From Lysobacter firmicutimachus (GTDB lineage: Bacteria > Pseudomonadota > Gammaproteobacteria > Xanthomonadales > Xanthomonadaceae), in NCBI RefSeq assembly GCF_037027445.1, contig NZ_JBANDL010000002.1, forward strand, positions 1,984,001 to 2,048,000: DNA of 64,000 nucleotides, given 5' to 3'. A program made the position numbers and the translations under genes. The notes under the pieces are model-generated. The model worked only from the letters and a program-made list of their open reading frames with translations, was not told the origin of the DNA and did not search any database. The stretch's first letter is position 1. Every line of letters begins with the position of its first letter. Shown piece by piece: positions 52,434 through 61,842 of the stretch.

Positions 52434-53068
52434 CGCTGCAGTCTCCTCAGTTCCAGTTCGCATCCGAGCAGGAATTCGAACGCCTCCAGGTGGCGCCGGG
52501 CCTCGGCCATGTCGCGGCCCCAGGCGTACAGGCCGTGGCCGTCGATCAGATAGCCCCACATCGGTTGGTGGTCGAGGGTGGCGTCGACCTGGGCGGCCAG
52601 GGTCGGCATGTCCTGGGTGTTCGGGTACACCGGCAGGTCCAGCTCGGTGTCGTGGGTGGTGGTGCCGCGGAAGGCCTTGAGCAGCTCGTAGCCCTCCAGA
52701 TGCACGTGGCCCTGGCCGGCGAACAGGCGCGAGGCCACGGTCTGGGTCTGCGAATGGGTGTGCAGGACACAGCCGACCTCGGGGTAGCGCTTGTACAGCT
52801 GGGTGTGCAGCAGGGTCTCGGCCGAGGGGCGGTGCTCGGTGGCGACCGGCTGCCCGTCCAGGTCCACGACCATGATGTCGGCCTCGGTCAGGCGGCCCTT
52901 GTCGCGGCCGGACACGGTGATGGCGACGTGGGACTGGTCGATCCGGCGCGAGAAATTGCTGCTCGTGGCCGGAGTCCAGCCGCGCTGGGCCAGCTCGCGC
53001 ACATTGACGATGATCTCGCCGGCGCAGTGCGACAGGTGCTGGGGGTCGTAGGGCAGGGGGCTGTTCAT
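52430..53068 (-). CDS. mtnB: Methylthioribulose-1-phosphate dehydratase MtnB
   Basis: The 212-residue class II aldolase-like zinc enzyme dehydrates methylthioribulose-1-phosphate. It carries [32 protein letters not shown] (catalytic Glu), VLHTHSQT with H103 and H105, and [10 protein letters not shown] with the third zinc histidine. It is the first of the three salvage genes, and its start at 53068 lies about 20 bp after a terminator hairpin of the permease gene. Confidence 0.94.
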   Translation of the reverse strand: MNSPLPYDPQHLSHCAGEIIVNVRELAQRGWTPATSSNFSRRIDQSHVAITVSGRDKGRLTEADIMVVDLDGQPVATEHRPSAETLLHTQLYKRYPEVGCVLHTHSQTQTVASRLFAGQGHVHLEGYELLKAFRGTTTHDTELDLPVYPNTQDMPTLAAQVDATLDHQPMWGYLIDGHGLYAWGRDMAEARRHLEAFEFLLGCELELRRLQR

Positions 53069-53082
53069 GGTCTCAGTTTACA

Positions 53083-53115
53083 AACAAACGGCGACCGGGG
53101 CGGCCCGGTCGCCGT
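53083..53115 (-). terminator. Intrinsic terminator of the APC permease gene
   Basis: ACGGCGACCGG and CCGGTCGCCGT form an 11-bp stem. On the minus strand it is followed by TTTGTTTGT. It lies between the permease stop codon and the mtnB start, so it separates the two transcripts. Confidence 0.75.
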
Positions 53116-53170
53116 GGGTTTGCCCCGGCTGGCGGCAACACAGCGTTGCCGCGGGCCCGCGCAGTGCCGT

Positions 53171-54598
53171 TCAGGCCTTGCGCAGGCGGCTGTGGCGGAA
53201 GCCGTACAGGAAGTAGACCAAGATCCCGACCGCGGTCCAGACCGCCATCAGCATCCAGTTGTGCGCGCTCATGGTCGACAGCAGGATCAGGCAGCTGACG
53301 ATGCCGGCCAGGCAGATCGGCCAGGCGAACGGAATCCGGAACGGGCGCGGCAGGTCGGGCTGGGTGCGGCGCAGGATCAGCACGCCGGCGCAGACCGCGG
53401 CGAAGGCGATCAGGGTGCCCATCGAGGTCATGTCGCCGAGGATGTCGAGCGGGAACAGCGCCGCCAGCAGGGCGATGCCGATGCCGGTGATGACGGTATT
53501 GATGTGCGGGGTGCGGTACTTGGGATGGATCTTGGTGAACACCGGCGGCAGCAGGCCGTCGCGGGCCATGATCATGAAGATGCGCGGCTGGCCGATGATC
53601 ATCACCAGCACCACCGAGGACAGGCCGACCAGGGCGCCGACCTCGACCACCACGCGCAGCCAGTTCAGCGCCGGATGGGCGGCGATCGCGGTGACCACCG
53701 GCTCGTCGGTGCCCAGGGTGGTGTAGGGCGCCAGGCCGGTCATGACCGCGGCCATGCCGATGTAGAGCACGGTGCAGATCGCCAGCGAGGCCATCATGCC
53801 GATCGGCATGTCCTTCTGCGGCTTGTGCGATTCCTGCGCCGCCACCGACACCGCCTCGAAGCCGATATAGGCGAAGAACACCATCGAGGCGCCGCGCAGC
53901 ACGCCTTCCCAGCCGTATTTGCCGTGCCCTTGCGATTCGGGGATGAACGGGGTCCACAGCTCGGGGTTCACGTACTTCCAGCCGACCGCGATCACCAGCA
54001 CGATCAGGCCCGACTTCAGCAACACCATCGCCATGTTCATGGCCGAGGATTTGCGGATGCCGACGTAGCACAGCCAGGTCAGCAGCAGCACGATCGCCGC
54101 CGCCGGCAGGTTGGCGATCGCGCCGGTCGGGCGCAGCTTGGCGTCCAGCGGCGCCTGCACCAGCGCCGCCGGCAGGGTGATGTCGAAGTGTTGCAACAAA
54201 CTGAGGAAGTAGCCGGTCCAACTGACCGCCACCGCCGAGGCGGAGACGCCGTACTCCAGTATCAGCATCCAGCCGATGAACCAGGCCGAGAGTTCGCCGA
54301 GGGTGGCGTAGGTGTAGGTGTAGGCGCTGCCGGAGACCGGCACCATCGCCGCGAACTCGGCGTAGGCCAGGGCGCAGAAGGTGCAGCAGATCGCGGCCAG
54401 GACGAAGGACAGCATGATCGCCGGGCCGGCGTGTTCGGCCGCGGCCTTGCCGGTGATGACGAAGATGCCGCCGCCGATCACCGCGCCGATGCCGAGCGCG
54501 GTCAGGCCCCAGGGGCCGAGGGTGCGGTGCAGGCTGAGGCCGTCGGCGTCGCTGTGGGCAGCGTGCGGGTGTTTGGTCGCCCGGAGTTGTTCCAGCAT
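53171..54598 (-). CDS. APC-family amino-acid permease 1
   Basis: The 475-residue inner-membrane protein has about twelve to thirteen helices. IGAVIGGGIFVITG in the first helix is the substrate-binding glycine-rich break of cationic amino-acid transporters; VFFAYIGFEAVSVAAQE and PISGSAYTYTY-like segments are also family marks. A TAT-type N-terminal tail of 30 residues precedes the first helix. It resembles the YfnA/CAT group. It is related in sequence and in gene order to the second permease at 54851-56332, and both lie upstream of the methionine salvage genes. Confidence 0.9.
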   Translation of the reverse strand: MLEQLRATKHPHAAHSDADGLSLHRTLGPWGLTALGIGAVIGGGIFVITGKAAAEHAGPAIMLSFVLAAICCTFCALAYAEFAAMVPVSGSAYTYTYATLGELSAWFIGWMLILEYGVSASAVAVSWTGYFLSLLQHFDITLPAALVQAPLDAKLRPTGAIANLPAAAIVLLLTWLCYVGIRKSSAMNMAMVLLKSGLIVLVIAVGWKYVNPELWTPFIPESQGHGKYGWEGVLRGASMVFFAYIGFEAVSVAAQESHKPQKDMPIGMMASLAICTVLYIGMAAVMTGLAPYTTLGTDEPVVTAIAAHPALNWLRVVVEVGALVGLSSVVLVMIIGQPRIFMIMARDGLLPPVFTKIHPKYRTPHINTVITGIGIALLAALFPLDILGDMTSMGTLIAFAAVCAGVLILRRTQPDLPRPFRIPFAWPICLAGIVSCLILLSTMSAHNWMLMAVWTAVGILVYFLYGFRHSRLRKA

Positions 54599-54652
54599 GG
54601 GGTTCGTCCTGGTGTTGCGTGTGTCCGCGATCCGGATCCCCTGCGTCCCGTC

Positions 54653-54727
54653 ATTCCCGTCAAGGCGGGAATCCGAAGACTTCGAAGTCGTGCCCCGGCG
54701 AAGCCCTGGAGTCCCGCTTTCGCGGGA
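54653..54727. repeat. Dispersed CATTCCCG-type inverted repeats
   Basis: ATTCCCG and CGGGAAT pair at 54653-54672, and TCCCGC and GCGGGA pair around TTTC at 54712-54727, with CGAAGCCCTGGAG between them. This is a common composite repeat of Xanthomonadaceae intergenic DNA. It lies in the 252-bp gap between the two permease genes. Confidence 0.6.
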
Positions 54728-54798
54728 ACGACGGCTTCGAGGAGCGGGCCCGAACGGCGAGCCGGTCGCTGCGGTGGAAACGTCTGTGCGTGGAAAGG

Positions 54799-54828
54799 AA
54801 AAAGGCCGGCGGAAGGTGTCCGCCGGCC
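54799..54828 (-). terminator. Intrinsic terminator of APC permease 2
   Basis: GGCCGGCGG and CCGCCGGCC form a 9-bp stem. On the minus strand it is followed by TTTTT. It lies 22 bp after the permease stop codon. Confidence 0.85.
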
Positions 54829-54850
54829 TCGAATCATGAATGCGCCGGGT

Positions 54851-56332
54851 TCAGGCCTTGCCGCCCGCCGCCCTGCGCAGCTTGCTGTGGCTGTAGCCGT
54901 AGAAGGCGTAGATCAGCAGGCCGATCACGGTCCAGCCGGTCATCAGGTGCCAGTGCTCCGAGAACGGCTTCCAGAACAGGTACAGGCAGGCCGCGGCGCC
55001 GAGCGGGCAAACCACCACGGCCAGCGGCACGCGGAACGGACGCGGCAGGTCGGGGCGGGTGTTGCGCAGGATCAGTACGCCGATGCAGACGGTGGCGAAA
55101 GCGAGCAGGGTGCCCATCGAGACCAGTTCGCCGAGCAGTCCGATCGGCAGCAGGCCGGCCAGGATGCAGGCGAACACGCCGACGATGATCGTGCCCATGT
55201 ACGGGGTCTGGAACTTCGGATGGACCTTGGCGAACAGTTGCGGCAGCAGGCCGTCCTTCGCCATCGAATAGAAGATGCGCGGCTGGCCCATCAGCATCAC
55301 CAGGATCACCGAGCTGAGGCCGGCGATCGCGCCGATCTCGACCGCGAGCTTGAGCCAGCCCAGCGCCGGATAGGCCTCCAGCGCGGTCGCCACCGGCTTC
55401 GGAGTGCTCAGCATGTGGTACGGCAGCAGGCCGGTCAGCACGCCGGAGACGATGATGTAGATGATGGTGCAGATCACCAGCGAGCCGAGGATGCCGATCG
55501 GCATGTCGCGCTGCGGGTTCTTGGCCTCGCCGGCGGCGGTGGAGACCGCGTCGAAGCCGATGTAGGCGAAGAACACCACCGAGGCGCCGCGGACGATGCC
55601 GTCGATGCCGTACTTGCCCGGGCCCTGGTTCTCCGGAATGAACGGCACCCAGTTGTCCGGGTTGACGTACTTCGCGGCGAAGGCCACGAACAGGGTGATC
55701 ACCACGACCTTGATCGCGACGATGATCGAGTTGATGAAGGCCGACTGGGTGATGCCGACGTAGCACAGGCCGCTGAGCGCGGCGACGATCGCCACCGCCG
55801 GCAGATTGACCAGGCCGCCCGTGTAGACGATCGCGCCATCGACCACGTTCAGCGGCGCCGCCGACAGCGAGGTCGGCAGGCCGACGCCGAAACTGGTCAG
55901 CAGGCTGTTGAGGTAGCCCGACCAGCCGACCGCGACGGTCGAGGCGGCGAACAGGTACTCCAGGACCAGGTTCCAGCCGATGAACCAGGCCACGAACTCG
56001 CCCAGGGTGGCGTAGGAATAGGAGTAAGCGCTGCCCGAGACCGGCAGCATGGCCGAGAACTCGGCGTAGCACAGGCCGGCCAGGGCGCAGGCGAAGCCGG
56101 CGATGATGAAGCTCAGCACGATCGCCGGGCCGGCGTGTTCGGCGGCGGCGTGGCCGGAAAGGACGAAGATGCCGGCGCCGATGACCGCGCCGATGCCCAG
56201 CATCACCAATTGGGTCGCGGTCAGCGACCGTTTCAGCGTGGCTTCGCCTTCGAGGCTGCCCTCCACGGGCTCGCCGGCGTCCACGTGGCCGGCCGGCGCC
56301 ACGGGCTTGGTGATGAACAGGCCTCTCGACAT
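54851..56332 (-). CDS. APC-family amino-acid permease 2
   Basis: The 493-residue protein has the same layout as its neighbour, with IGAVIGAGIFVLSG in the first helix, SGSAYSYSYATLGE and VVFFAYIGFDAVSTAAGE. The long helices are well kept. A 45-residue hydrophilic tail (GEPVEGSLEGEATLKRSL) leads into helix 1. GGGGAG precedes the ATG. The two permeases differ along their length, so the duplication is old. It probably imports a cationic or neutral amino acid; which one is unknown. Confidence 0.9.
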   Translation of the reverse strand: MSRGLFITKPVAPAGHVDAGEPVEGSLEGEATLKRSLTATQLVMLGIGAVIGAGIFVLSGHAAAEHAGPAIVLSFIIAGFACALAGLCYAEFSAMLPVSGSAYSYSYATLGEFVAWFIGWNLVLEYLFAASTVAVGWSGYLNSLLTSFGVGLPTSLSAAPLNVVDGAIVYTGGLVNLPAVAIVAALSGLCYVGITQSAFINSIIVAIKVVVITLFVAFAAKYVNPDNWVPFIPENQGPGKYGIDGIVRGASVVFFAYIGFDAVSTAAGEAKNPQRDMPIGILGSLVICTIIYIIVSGVLTGLLPYHMLSTPKPVATALEAYPALGWLKLAVEIGAIAGLSSVILVMLMGQPRIFYSMAKDGLLPQLFAKVHPKFQTPYMGTIIVGVFACILAGLLPIGLLGELVSMGTLLAFATVCIGVLILRNTRPDLPRPFRVPLAVVVCPLGAAACLYLFWKPFSEHWHLMTGWTVIGLLIYAFYGYSHSKLRRAAGGKA

Positions 56333-56530
56333 CGAACTCCCCTCTCTCTCGTAAGAAGTGATCTGAAGTGATCTGTGCCCGTCGTTCTGCGACGACGATG
56401 GATGACCGACTCCCGGAGCGGGGCGGCGGGCCACCTTAACCCAGTGCGGAAACGGGCGGCAAGCGGAGCCGGTCATGGCCTTTGCGGCGATAATCACGGT
56501 CCCGGCTCTGCGCCCTGTGCTTTTTTCGGT

Positions 56531-57130
56531 ATGCCTGTGAAACATTCGGACTCGATCGGTCAGCTGCGTTCCAATCTCGACCTGTACGCGCGCCAATGGC
56601 CCGACGAAGCCGAACATACGCTGCCGTTTCTGGCCTTGCTCACCGAAGCCGACGGCGGAGAGACGGCGCCGGACGGCGCCACCGAACCCGGCGACCCCTT
56701 CCTGCGCGAGCGTCTGGCCGGCCATTTCACCGGCGGCGCCTGGCTGATCGACCGCGCCGGCCGGCGCGTGCTGCTGACCCACCATCGCAAGCTCGGCCGC
56801 TGGCTGCAGCTCGGCGGCCACGCCGACGGCGACCGCGACCTGGCCCAGGTCGCCCTGCGCGAGGCCGAGGAAGAGTCCGGCCTGACCGGACTGAGCGTGG
56901 AGCCGGAACTGTTCGACCTGGACCGGCACTGGATCCCGGCCCGCCACGAAGTCCCCGGGCACTGGCACTACGACCTGCGCTACGTGGTTCGCGCCGGCGA
57001 CAACGAAGACTACGTGGTCAGCGAGGAATCGCTGGACCTGGCCTGGCGCGACATCGCCGAGCTGTTGGCCGACCCGACCAGCGACGAATCGATGCGGCGC
57101 ATGGCGCGCAAGTGGCTGGCGCGGGGGTGA
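56531..57130 (+). CDS. Nudix hydrolase
   Basis: The 199-residue protein starts at ATG 56531. The Nudix helix is REAEEESGL preceded by GGHADGDRDLAQVAL, matching the Nudix box except that the first glutamate is replaced by D or R. An N-terminal helical part (about 1-55) precedes it. The family hydrolyses nucleoside diphosphate derivatives and related compounds with Mg2+. It stands alone and is divergent from permease 2 across about 200 bp. The REP array begins 110 bp after the stop codon. Confidence 0.85.
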   Translation: MPVKHSDSIGQLRSNLDLYARQWPDEAEHTLPFLALLTEADGGETAPDGATEPGDPFLRERLAGHFTGGAWLIDRAGRRVLLTHHRKLGRWLQLGGHADGDRDLAQVALREAEEESGLTGLSVEPELFDLDRHWIPARHEVPGHWHYDLRYVVRAGDNEDYVVSEESLDLAWRDIAELLADPTSDESMRRMARKWLARG

Positions 57131-57196
57131 GGATCGCGGCCGGCCGCTGCGCCAGCGCCGCAGCGGCTCGCCTGTAGCAAGCGGCGGCGTCTGCCT

Positions 57197-57240
57197 GTAG
57201 GAGCGGCGTGGTTGCCCTGTAGGAGCGAGGTGGTTGTCCT
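57197..57240 (+). repeat. Two truncated REP starts ahead of the array
   Basis: GTAGGAGCGGCG (57197) and GTAGGAGCGAGG (57219) each keep the 5' GTAG half but lack the right arm, and both run into GTGGTTG. They look like decayed or partial REPs next to the array. Confidence 0.55.
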
Positions 57241-58500
57241 GTAGGAGCGGCGTAAGCCGCGACCATCGCAGCGGTGTGCGATACCGCGTTCCCGTCCGCA
57301 GCGGCGGATCGACAAAAACACACCCGTTGTTGCCGCGTTGCCGGTCTTCGCCGGCGCCGCGCTTGCGTCCACCGCTTCGGCGGTCGCGGCTCACGCCGCT
57401 CCTACAAGGAAGCGGCGTCATCGGGGGTAGGAGCGACGCGAGTCGCGACCGCCATATTTCCAGCTTGGCCGTCCTCACCCCAAAGCGGCGTGGTCGCCTG
57501 TAGGAGCGGCGTAAGCCGCGACCATCGCAGCGGTGCGATACCGCGTTACCGTCCGCAGCGGCGGATCGACAAAAACTCACCCGTCGTTGCCGCGTTGCCG
57601 GTCTTCGCCGGGGCCCGCGCTTGCGTCCACCGCTTCGGCGGTCGCGGCTCACGCCGCTCCTACAAGGAAGCGGCGTCGTCAGGGGAGGAGCGACGCGAGT
57701 CGCGACCGCCATATTTCCAGTTTGGCCGTCTTCACCCCAAAGCGGCGTGGTCGCCTGTAGGAGCGGCGTAAGCCGCGACCATCGCAGCGGTGCGATATCG
57801 CGTTACCGTCCGCAGCGGCGGATCGACAAAAACTCACCCGTCGTTGCCGCGTTGCCGGTCTTCGCCGGCGCCGCGCTTGCGTCCACCGCTGCGGCGGTCG
57901 CGGCTCACGCCGCTCCTACGAGGAAGCGGCGTCATCAGGGGTAGGAGCGACGCGAGTCGCGACCGCCATATTTCCAGCTTGGCCGTCCTCACCCCAAAGC
58001 GGCGTGGTCGCCTGTAGGAGCGGCGTAAGCCGCGACCATCGCAGCGGTGTGCGATACCGCGTTACCGTCCGCAGCGGCGGATCGACAAAAACTCACCCGT
58101 CGTTGCCGCGTTGCCGGTCTTCGCCGGCGTCGCGCTTGCGTCCACCGCTTCGGTGGTCGCGGCTCACGCCGCTCCTACGAGGAGCGGCGTCATCAGGGGT
58201 AGGAGCGACGCGAATCGCGACCGCCATATTTCCAGCTTGGCCGTCCTCACCCCAAAGCGGCGTGGTCGCCTGTAGGAGCGGCGTAAGCCGCGACCATCGC
58301 AGCGGTGCGATACCGCGTTACCGTCCGCAGCGGCGGATCGACAAAAACTCACCCGTCATTGCCGCGTTGCCGGTCTTCGCCGGCGCCGCGCTTGCGTCCA
58401 CCGCTGCGGCGGTCGCGGCTCACGCCGCTCCTACGAGGAGCGGCTTCGTCAAGGTAGGAGCGACGCGAGTCGCGACCGTCGTGTCGAACGGTCGCGTCGC
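57241..58500 (+). repeat. Tandem array of 257-bp units, each with three REPs
   Basis: Units begin with GTAGGAGCGGCG at 57241, 57500, 57757, 58014 and 58272, giving steps of 259, 257, 257 and 258 bp, with the last unit truncated. Each unit carries REP A (plus), REP B (minus, ending CGCTCCTAC; 57383-57405 in unit 1) and REP C (plus, GTAGGAGCGACG; 57427-57449 in unit 1). Between A and B is about 120 bp with CGACAAAAACACACCC-like text. Differences between units are few. Open frames across it have shared nonsense products. No gene lies between 57131 and 58518. Confidence 0.9.
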
Positions 58501-58518
58501 AAAACCGGGTGCCGACGC

Positions 58519-60606
58519 TCAGCCCCGCCCGATCGCCGGATCGCTGACGCCCGGGCTGCCGTTCTCGGCATGGCCGGCGATGCGGCGCAGATAACGGGCA
58601 TCGGTATCGCAAGTGACGCTGAAGTCGTACCAGCGCCGGCTGGTCGCCAGCGGCCAGTGATCGCGCACCCGTGCGCCCGGGGCGAGGTCGTAATGGCGTG
58701 CCGGCGCATCGCTGTAGTGGTTCGGGCGCAGGGTCAGGCGGCAGGCCGCGCGGCCGGTGTTGACGAATTCCAGGCTCAGCAGTTCGCCGATCGCATCGTG
58801 GCGCACGATCACTTCCGGATTGGCGCCGGTCGCCGACAGCGCCTTGTTCAGATCGCCGCGGAACTGCCGCAGGAATCCGTTCGGACCATAGGTTGCCAAG
58901 TCGTAAATGCCCTGAGTGTACTGGCGCGCGCTCCAGTAGTCCGACAGCGCGGTGTTCGCGTCCAGGGTGTAGTACCACGGCCCGTCGCTGCGATTGCCGG
59001 CGTACACGTTCAGGCAGGCGCCGGCGACACCGTCGTTGCCGAAATCCAGCCAGTAGCGGCCGCTGGAAGCTTCGATCCGCCCGTCCACGCGCAGCTCGTA
59101 CGGCAGCGCCCGCGCAGGCCGCGCGCCACGCTCCTGGCGCGGCATCGACGGCTTGCTCGGCGGCTTGGGCGCGCTGAGCTTGCAACTGGCGTCGGCGCCG
59201 CTCATCGCGCCGGAAGTGTCCGGCAGGGTCGGCCACTGCGCATTGGGGTTGGCGAAATCGAACGCAGTGCTGAGATCGCCGGCGACGCTGCGGCGCCAGG
59301 CGCTGATGTTCGGTTCGGCGATGCCGAAGCGCGCTTCCAGGAAGCGCAGCACCGAAGTGTGGTCGAACACCTGCGAATTGACCCAGCCGCCCTTGCTCCA
59401 CGGCGAGATCACGAACATCGGCACGCGGATGCCGAGCCCGACCGGGATGCCCTTGTAGTTTTCGGTCGCGGTGTCGACCGTGCTCTTGCCGAGGCTGGAC
59501 GTGATCGCCGGCAGCGGCGGCGGAACGTGGTCGAAGAAGCCGCCGTTCTCGTCGTAGTTGATGATGAAGACGGTCTTGGACCAGACCTCGGGATTGGCCA
59601 CCAGCGCCGCCAGCAGGCGCGCGGTCAGCGACTCGCCGTAGGCCGGGGTCGCTTCCGGATGCTCGCTCATGATGTAGGACGGCACGATCCACGACACCGC
59701 CGGCAGGGTGCCTTCGCGCACGTCCTTGGCGAACTCGGCGATCAGGTGTTCGCCGCGCGAGGTCTTGGCGTTGGTTTCGTTGGAGCCCGGGACGATGGCG
59801 CGGGCGCGCTTGTACAGCTCCGAAGCGGTGTCCAGCTTGCGGAACTTGGCGAAGTAGGCGAGCGAGTTGTCGCCGTAGTTGTCGTGCTCCTGGTACACCC
59901 GCCACGGGATGCCGGCGTTCTGCAGCCGTTCGGCGTAGGTGGTCCAGCGATGGCCGGCGAAGTTCGGGTTGTCGCGCGCCATGTCGCCGGTCCAGTTGCC
60001 GTCGTCGGCGTTGTTGACCGCCTGCGGCCCGAAGTCGCCGACGGTCATGCCGCTGGTGCCGGCGAACAGGTGCATGCGATTGGGATTGGTCGGGCCGTGG
60101 TGCGAGCAGTAATAGGCGTCGCAGACCGTGAACGCGTCGGCCAGGGCGTAGTAGAACGGCAGGTCCTCGCGGCGGAAGTGGCCCATGCACATCGAGCCCT
60201 TGGTCGCGACCCAGGCGTTGTAGTCCTTCCAGCGGGCGTGCGAGCCCTTCCAACTGTGGTCGATGTCGGCCATGCAATGCGCGGCGGTGCGCATGGTGTC
60301 GAGGTGGAACGGCAGCACCGGTTGCGGATTGGTCGCCGACTTGGGCTGCTCCCACACCGTCTTGCCGCCGGGCAGCGGAATCGGCCGCGGATCGTCGAAG
60401 CCGCGCACGCCGCGCAGCGCGCCGAGGTAATGATCGAAGGAGCGGTTCTCCTGCATCAGGATCACCACGTGCTGCACGTCCTGGATAGTGCCGGTGACAC
60501 GCGCGGCCGGAGTGGCGAGCGCGGCGCGGATGGTGGGCGGCAGCAGGCTCAGCGCGGCGGCGGAGCCGGCGAGCTTGAGGAAATCGCGACGAGTGGAGGT
60601 GACCAA
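58519..60606 (-). CDS. Phospholipase C, Tat-exported (PLC phosphoesterase family)
   Basis: The 695-residue enzyme starts at TTG 60606, which has CCAGGAGCC upstream and gives VTSTRRDFLKLAGSAAALSLL, a twin-arginine signal. The phosphoesterase domain (about 40-440) has HVVILMQENRSFDHYLGALRG and YDENGGFFDHVPPP, the catalytic and metal motifs of bacterial phosphatidylcholine- and sphingomyelin-cleaving PLC. Two C-terminal beta domains (about 500-695) follow, as in Pseudomonas PlcH/PlcN. The enzyme is exported folded and may release phosphate or choline, or attack host membranes. It is convergent with the REP array. Confidence 0.9.
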   Translation of the reverse strand: MVTSTRRDFLKLAGSAAALSLLPPTIRAALATPAARVTGTIQDVQHVVILMQENRSFDHYLGALRGVRGFDDPRPIPLPGGKTVWEQPKSATNPQPVLPFHLDTMRTAAHCMADIDHSWKGSHARWKDYNAWVATKGSMCMGHFRREDLPFYYALADAFTVCDAYYCSHHGPTNPNRMHLFAGTSGMTVGDFGPQAVNNADDGNWTGDMARDNPNFAGHRWTTYAERLQNAGIPWRVYQEHDNYGDNSLAYFAKFRKLDTASELYKRARAIVPGSNETNAKTSRGEHLIAEFAKDVREGTLPAVSWIVPSYIMSEHPEATPAYGESLTARLLAALVANPEVWSKTVFIINYDENGGFFDHVPPPLPAITSSLGKSTVDTATENYKGIPVGLGIRVPMFVISPWSKGGWVNSQVFDHTSVLRFLEARFGIAEPNISAWRRSVAGDLSTAFDFANPNAQWPTLPDTSGAMSGADASCKLSAPKPPSKPSMPRQERGARPARALPYELRVDGRIEASSGRYWLDFGNDGVAGACLNVYAGNRSDGPWYYTLDANTALSDYWSARQYTQGIYDLATYGPNGFLRQFRGDLNKALSATGANPEVIVRHDAIGELLSLEFVNTGRAACRLTLRPNHYSDAPARHYDLAPGARVRDHWPLATSRRWYDFSVTCDTDARYLRRIAGHAENGSPGVSDPAIGRG

Positions 60607-60789
60607 GGCCGGGCTCCTGGCTGGGCGGGCGGCGGGCTGCCGCGGGAAAAAGACTAGCCTGAGAGGCGCAGATTGCAGGTTCGTGGCAGCCCTGCGCGCG
60701 CGAGCGGGATCACGTTTCCGCAAGCCGCGGCGGATAATTTGGCCGCGAAATTCTGTGAATGCGGTCGCGCGAAGCGTTGGGCGGCTCTT

Positions 60790-60954
60790 GTAGGAGCGGC
60801 GTCAGCCGCGACCACCGCTGCGGTGATCGCGAGCGCGGCCGGCCGAAGCCCGGGCGGATGCGGCCGCCGGTTTCGCTAAGACGGGCGGGTCTGATGCTTC
60901 GGAAGGAGCGCGGTATCGCACCGCTTCGGCGGTCGCGGCTCACGCCGCTCCTAC
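60790..60954. repeat. Pair of GTAG-type REPs in a gene-free gap
   Basis: One REP is at 60790-60812 (plus, GTAGGAGCGGCG then TCAGCCGCGAC) and the other at 60932-60954 (minus). The 403-bp gap 60607-61009 holds no gene. The text just before the second REP (GCGGTATCGCACCGC) resembles the text next to REP A in the 57 kb array, so the two sites share more than the palindromes. Confidence 0.7.
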
Positions 60955-61009
60955 AAAGGCCGCTTGCGCCGCTGCGCCCCGGATGCGGCGCGGGCAGGCG
61001 GCGCATGGC

Positions 61010-61483
61010 TCAGTCGCGCAGCCACTTGGTCATCAGCCGGCGCGGATGCGCGCGGTAGCCCGCGCGCTCGTAGATGCCGCGGGCGTGGGCGTTGTCGTCG
61101 TTCACTTCCAGCCGCAAGGCGCCCAATCCTTCGGCCCGGCACAGGGCCTCGATCTCGGCCAGGGCGCGCTTGGCCAGCCCGCCGCCGCGGTGCGCCGGCA
61201 GCACGAACAATTCGTCGAGCAGGCCGTAGCGTCCGCCGAACTCCAGGCTGAAGCAGAAGCCGAGGACGAAATAGCCGGCTATCGCGCCGTCGCGCAGGAT
61301 CAGCCGCAACCGGCCCGCGTTCGGGTCCGACACCAGGGTCAGCAGCGCCTGCCGCAGCGCCGGTTCGTTCCACGGCAGGTGCTCGACCGTGTAGAACTCG
61401 CGCAGTACCGGCATCAGCCGCTCCAGGTCGGCGGCGCCGGCGGCGGCGAAACGGTAGTCGGGGGCGGGGGAGGCGTCGTTCAT
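61010..61483 (-). CDS. GNAT-family N-acetyltransferase
   Basis: The 157-residue protein has the acetyl-CoA binding pattern FVLPAHRGGGLAKRALAEIEAL and the closing LEVNDDNAHARGIYERAGYRAHPR motif of GNAT enzymes. GRYGLLDELFVLP forms the beta4 strand before it. The substrate is unknown. It overlaps the start of the upstream lipoprotein gene by 4 bases (ATGA), so the two are likely co-translated. Confidence 0.87.
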   Translation of the reverse strand: MNDASPAPDYRFAAAGAADLERLMPVLREFYTVEHLPWNEPALRQALLTLVSDPNAGRLRLILRDGAIAGYFVLGFCFSLEFGGRYGLLDELFVLPAHRGGGLAKRALAEIEALCRAEGLGALRLEVNDDNAHARGIYERAGYRAHPRRLMTKWLRD

Positions 61484-61842
61484 GGCCACTCCTGGCTGCG
61501 GCCGTAGCGCGTCATCCACGCGGCGACGGACGGATCGGATCGGTACTCGGCGCGAAGCGCGTCCCAGCGCGCGCGTTCGTCGCGGCGTCGCTGCTCGGCC
61601 TCGCGCGACAGGGCCTCCATGGCCTGCGCGTCGGAGGGCTCGCCGCCGGAGAAGTCGAGGTTGTGCTCGTGCGCGATGACGAATTCGCGCAGTTCGTGCG
61701 GCAAGCCGCACCAGCCGCCGGCATGGCCGGCTTCGATGCGCGGCGGCGTCTGGCAGCCCGCGCCGGCGTCCGCGCCGAGGCGCGAGCACCCGGCCGCCAG
61801 CGCGAGCGCGCCGGCGGCCCACAGCGCGATCTCAGTCCGCAC
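61480..61842 (-). CDS. Small lipoprotein
   Basis: The 120-residue protein has a signal peptide with lipobox LAAGC (cysteine 19). The mature part is charged and helical ([16 protein letters not shown], then [20 protein letters not shown]) with two more cysteines in its first third ([15 protein letters not shown]). No family is recognised. It overlaps the GNAT gene at its end and the efpL stop by 11 bp at its start. Confidence 0.7.
   Translation of the reverse strand: MRTEIALWAAGALALAAGCSRLGADAGAGCQTPPRIEAGHAGGWCGLPHELREFVIAHEHNLDFSGGEPSDAQAMEALSREAEQRRRDERARWDALRAEYRSDPSVAAWMTRYGRSQEWP

Noticed and set aside
52355..56371. A 1338-residue frame on the plus strand
   Set aside because: It runs antisense to mtnB and two clear permeases and has a repetitive, HDDR/AQG-rich nonsense composition typical of the opposite frame in high-G+C DNA.
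57241..58500. CRISPR array
   Set aside because: The units are 257 bp and nearly identical throughout, with no short repeats separated by unique spacers and no cas genes.
57234..58594. Several proteins containing CRSGVSRDHRSG in the repeat array
   Set aside because: The frames are set by the REP units themselves, repeat with the array and lack support for translation.
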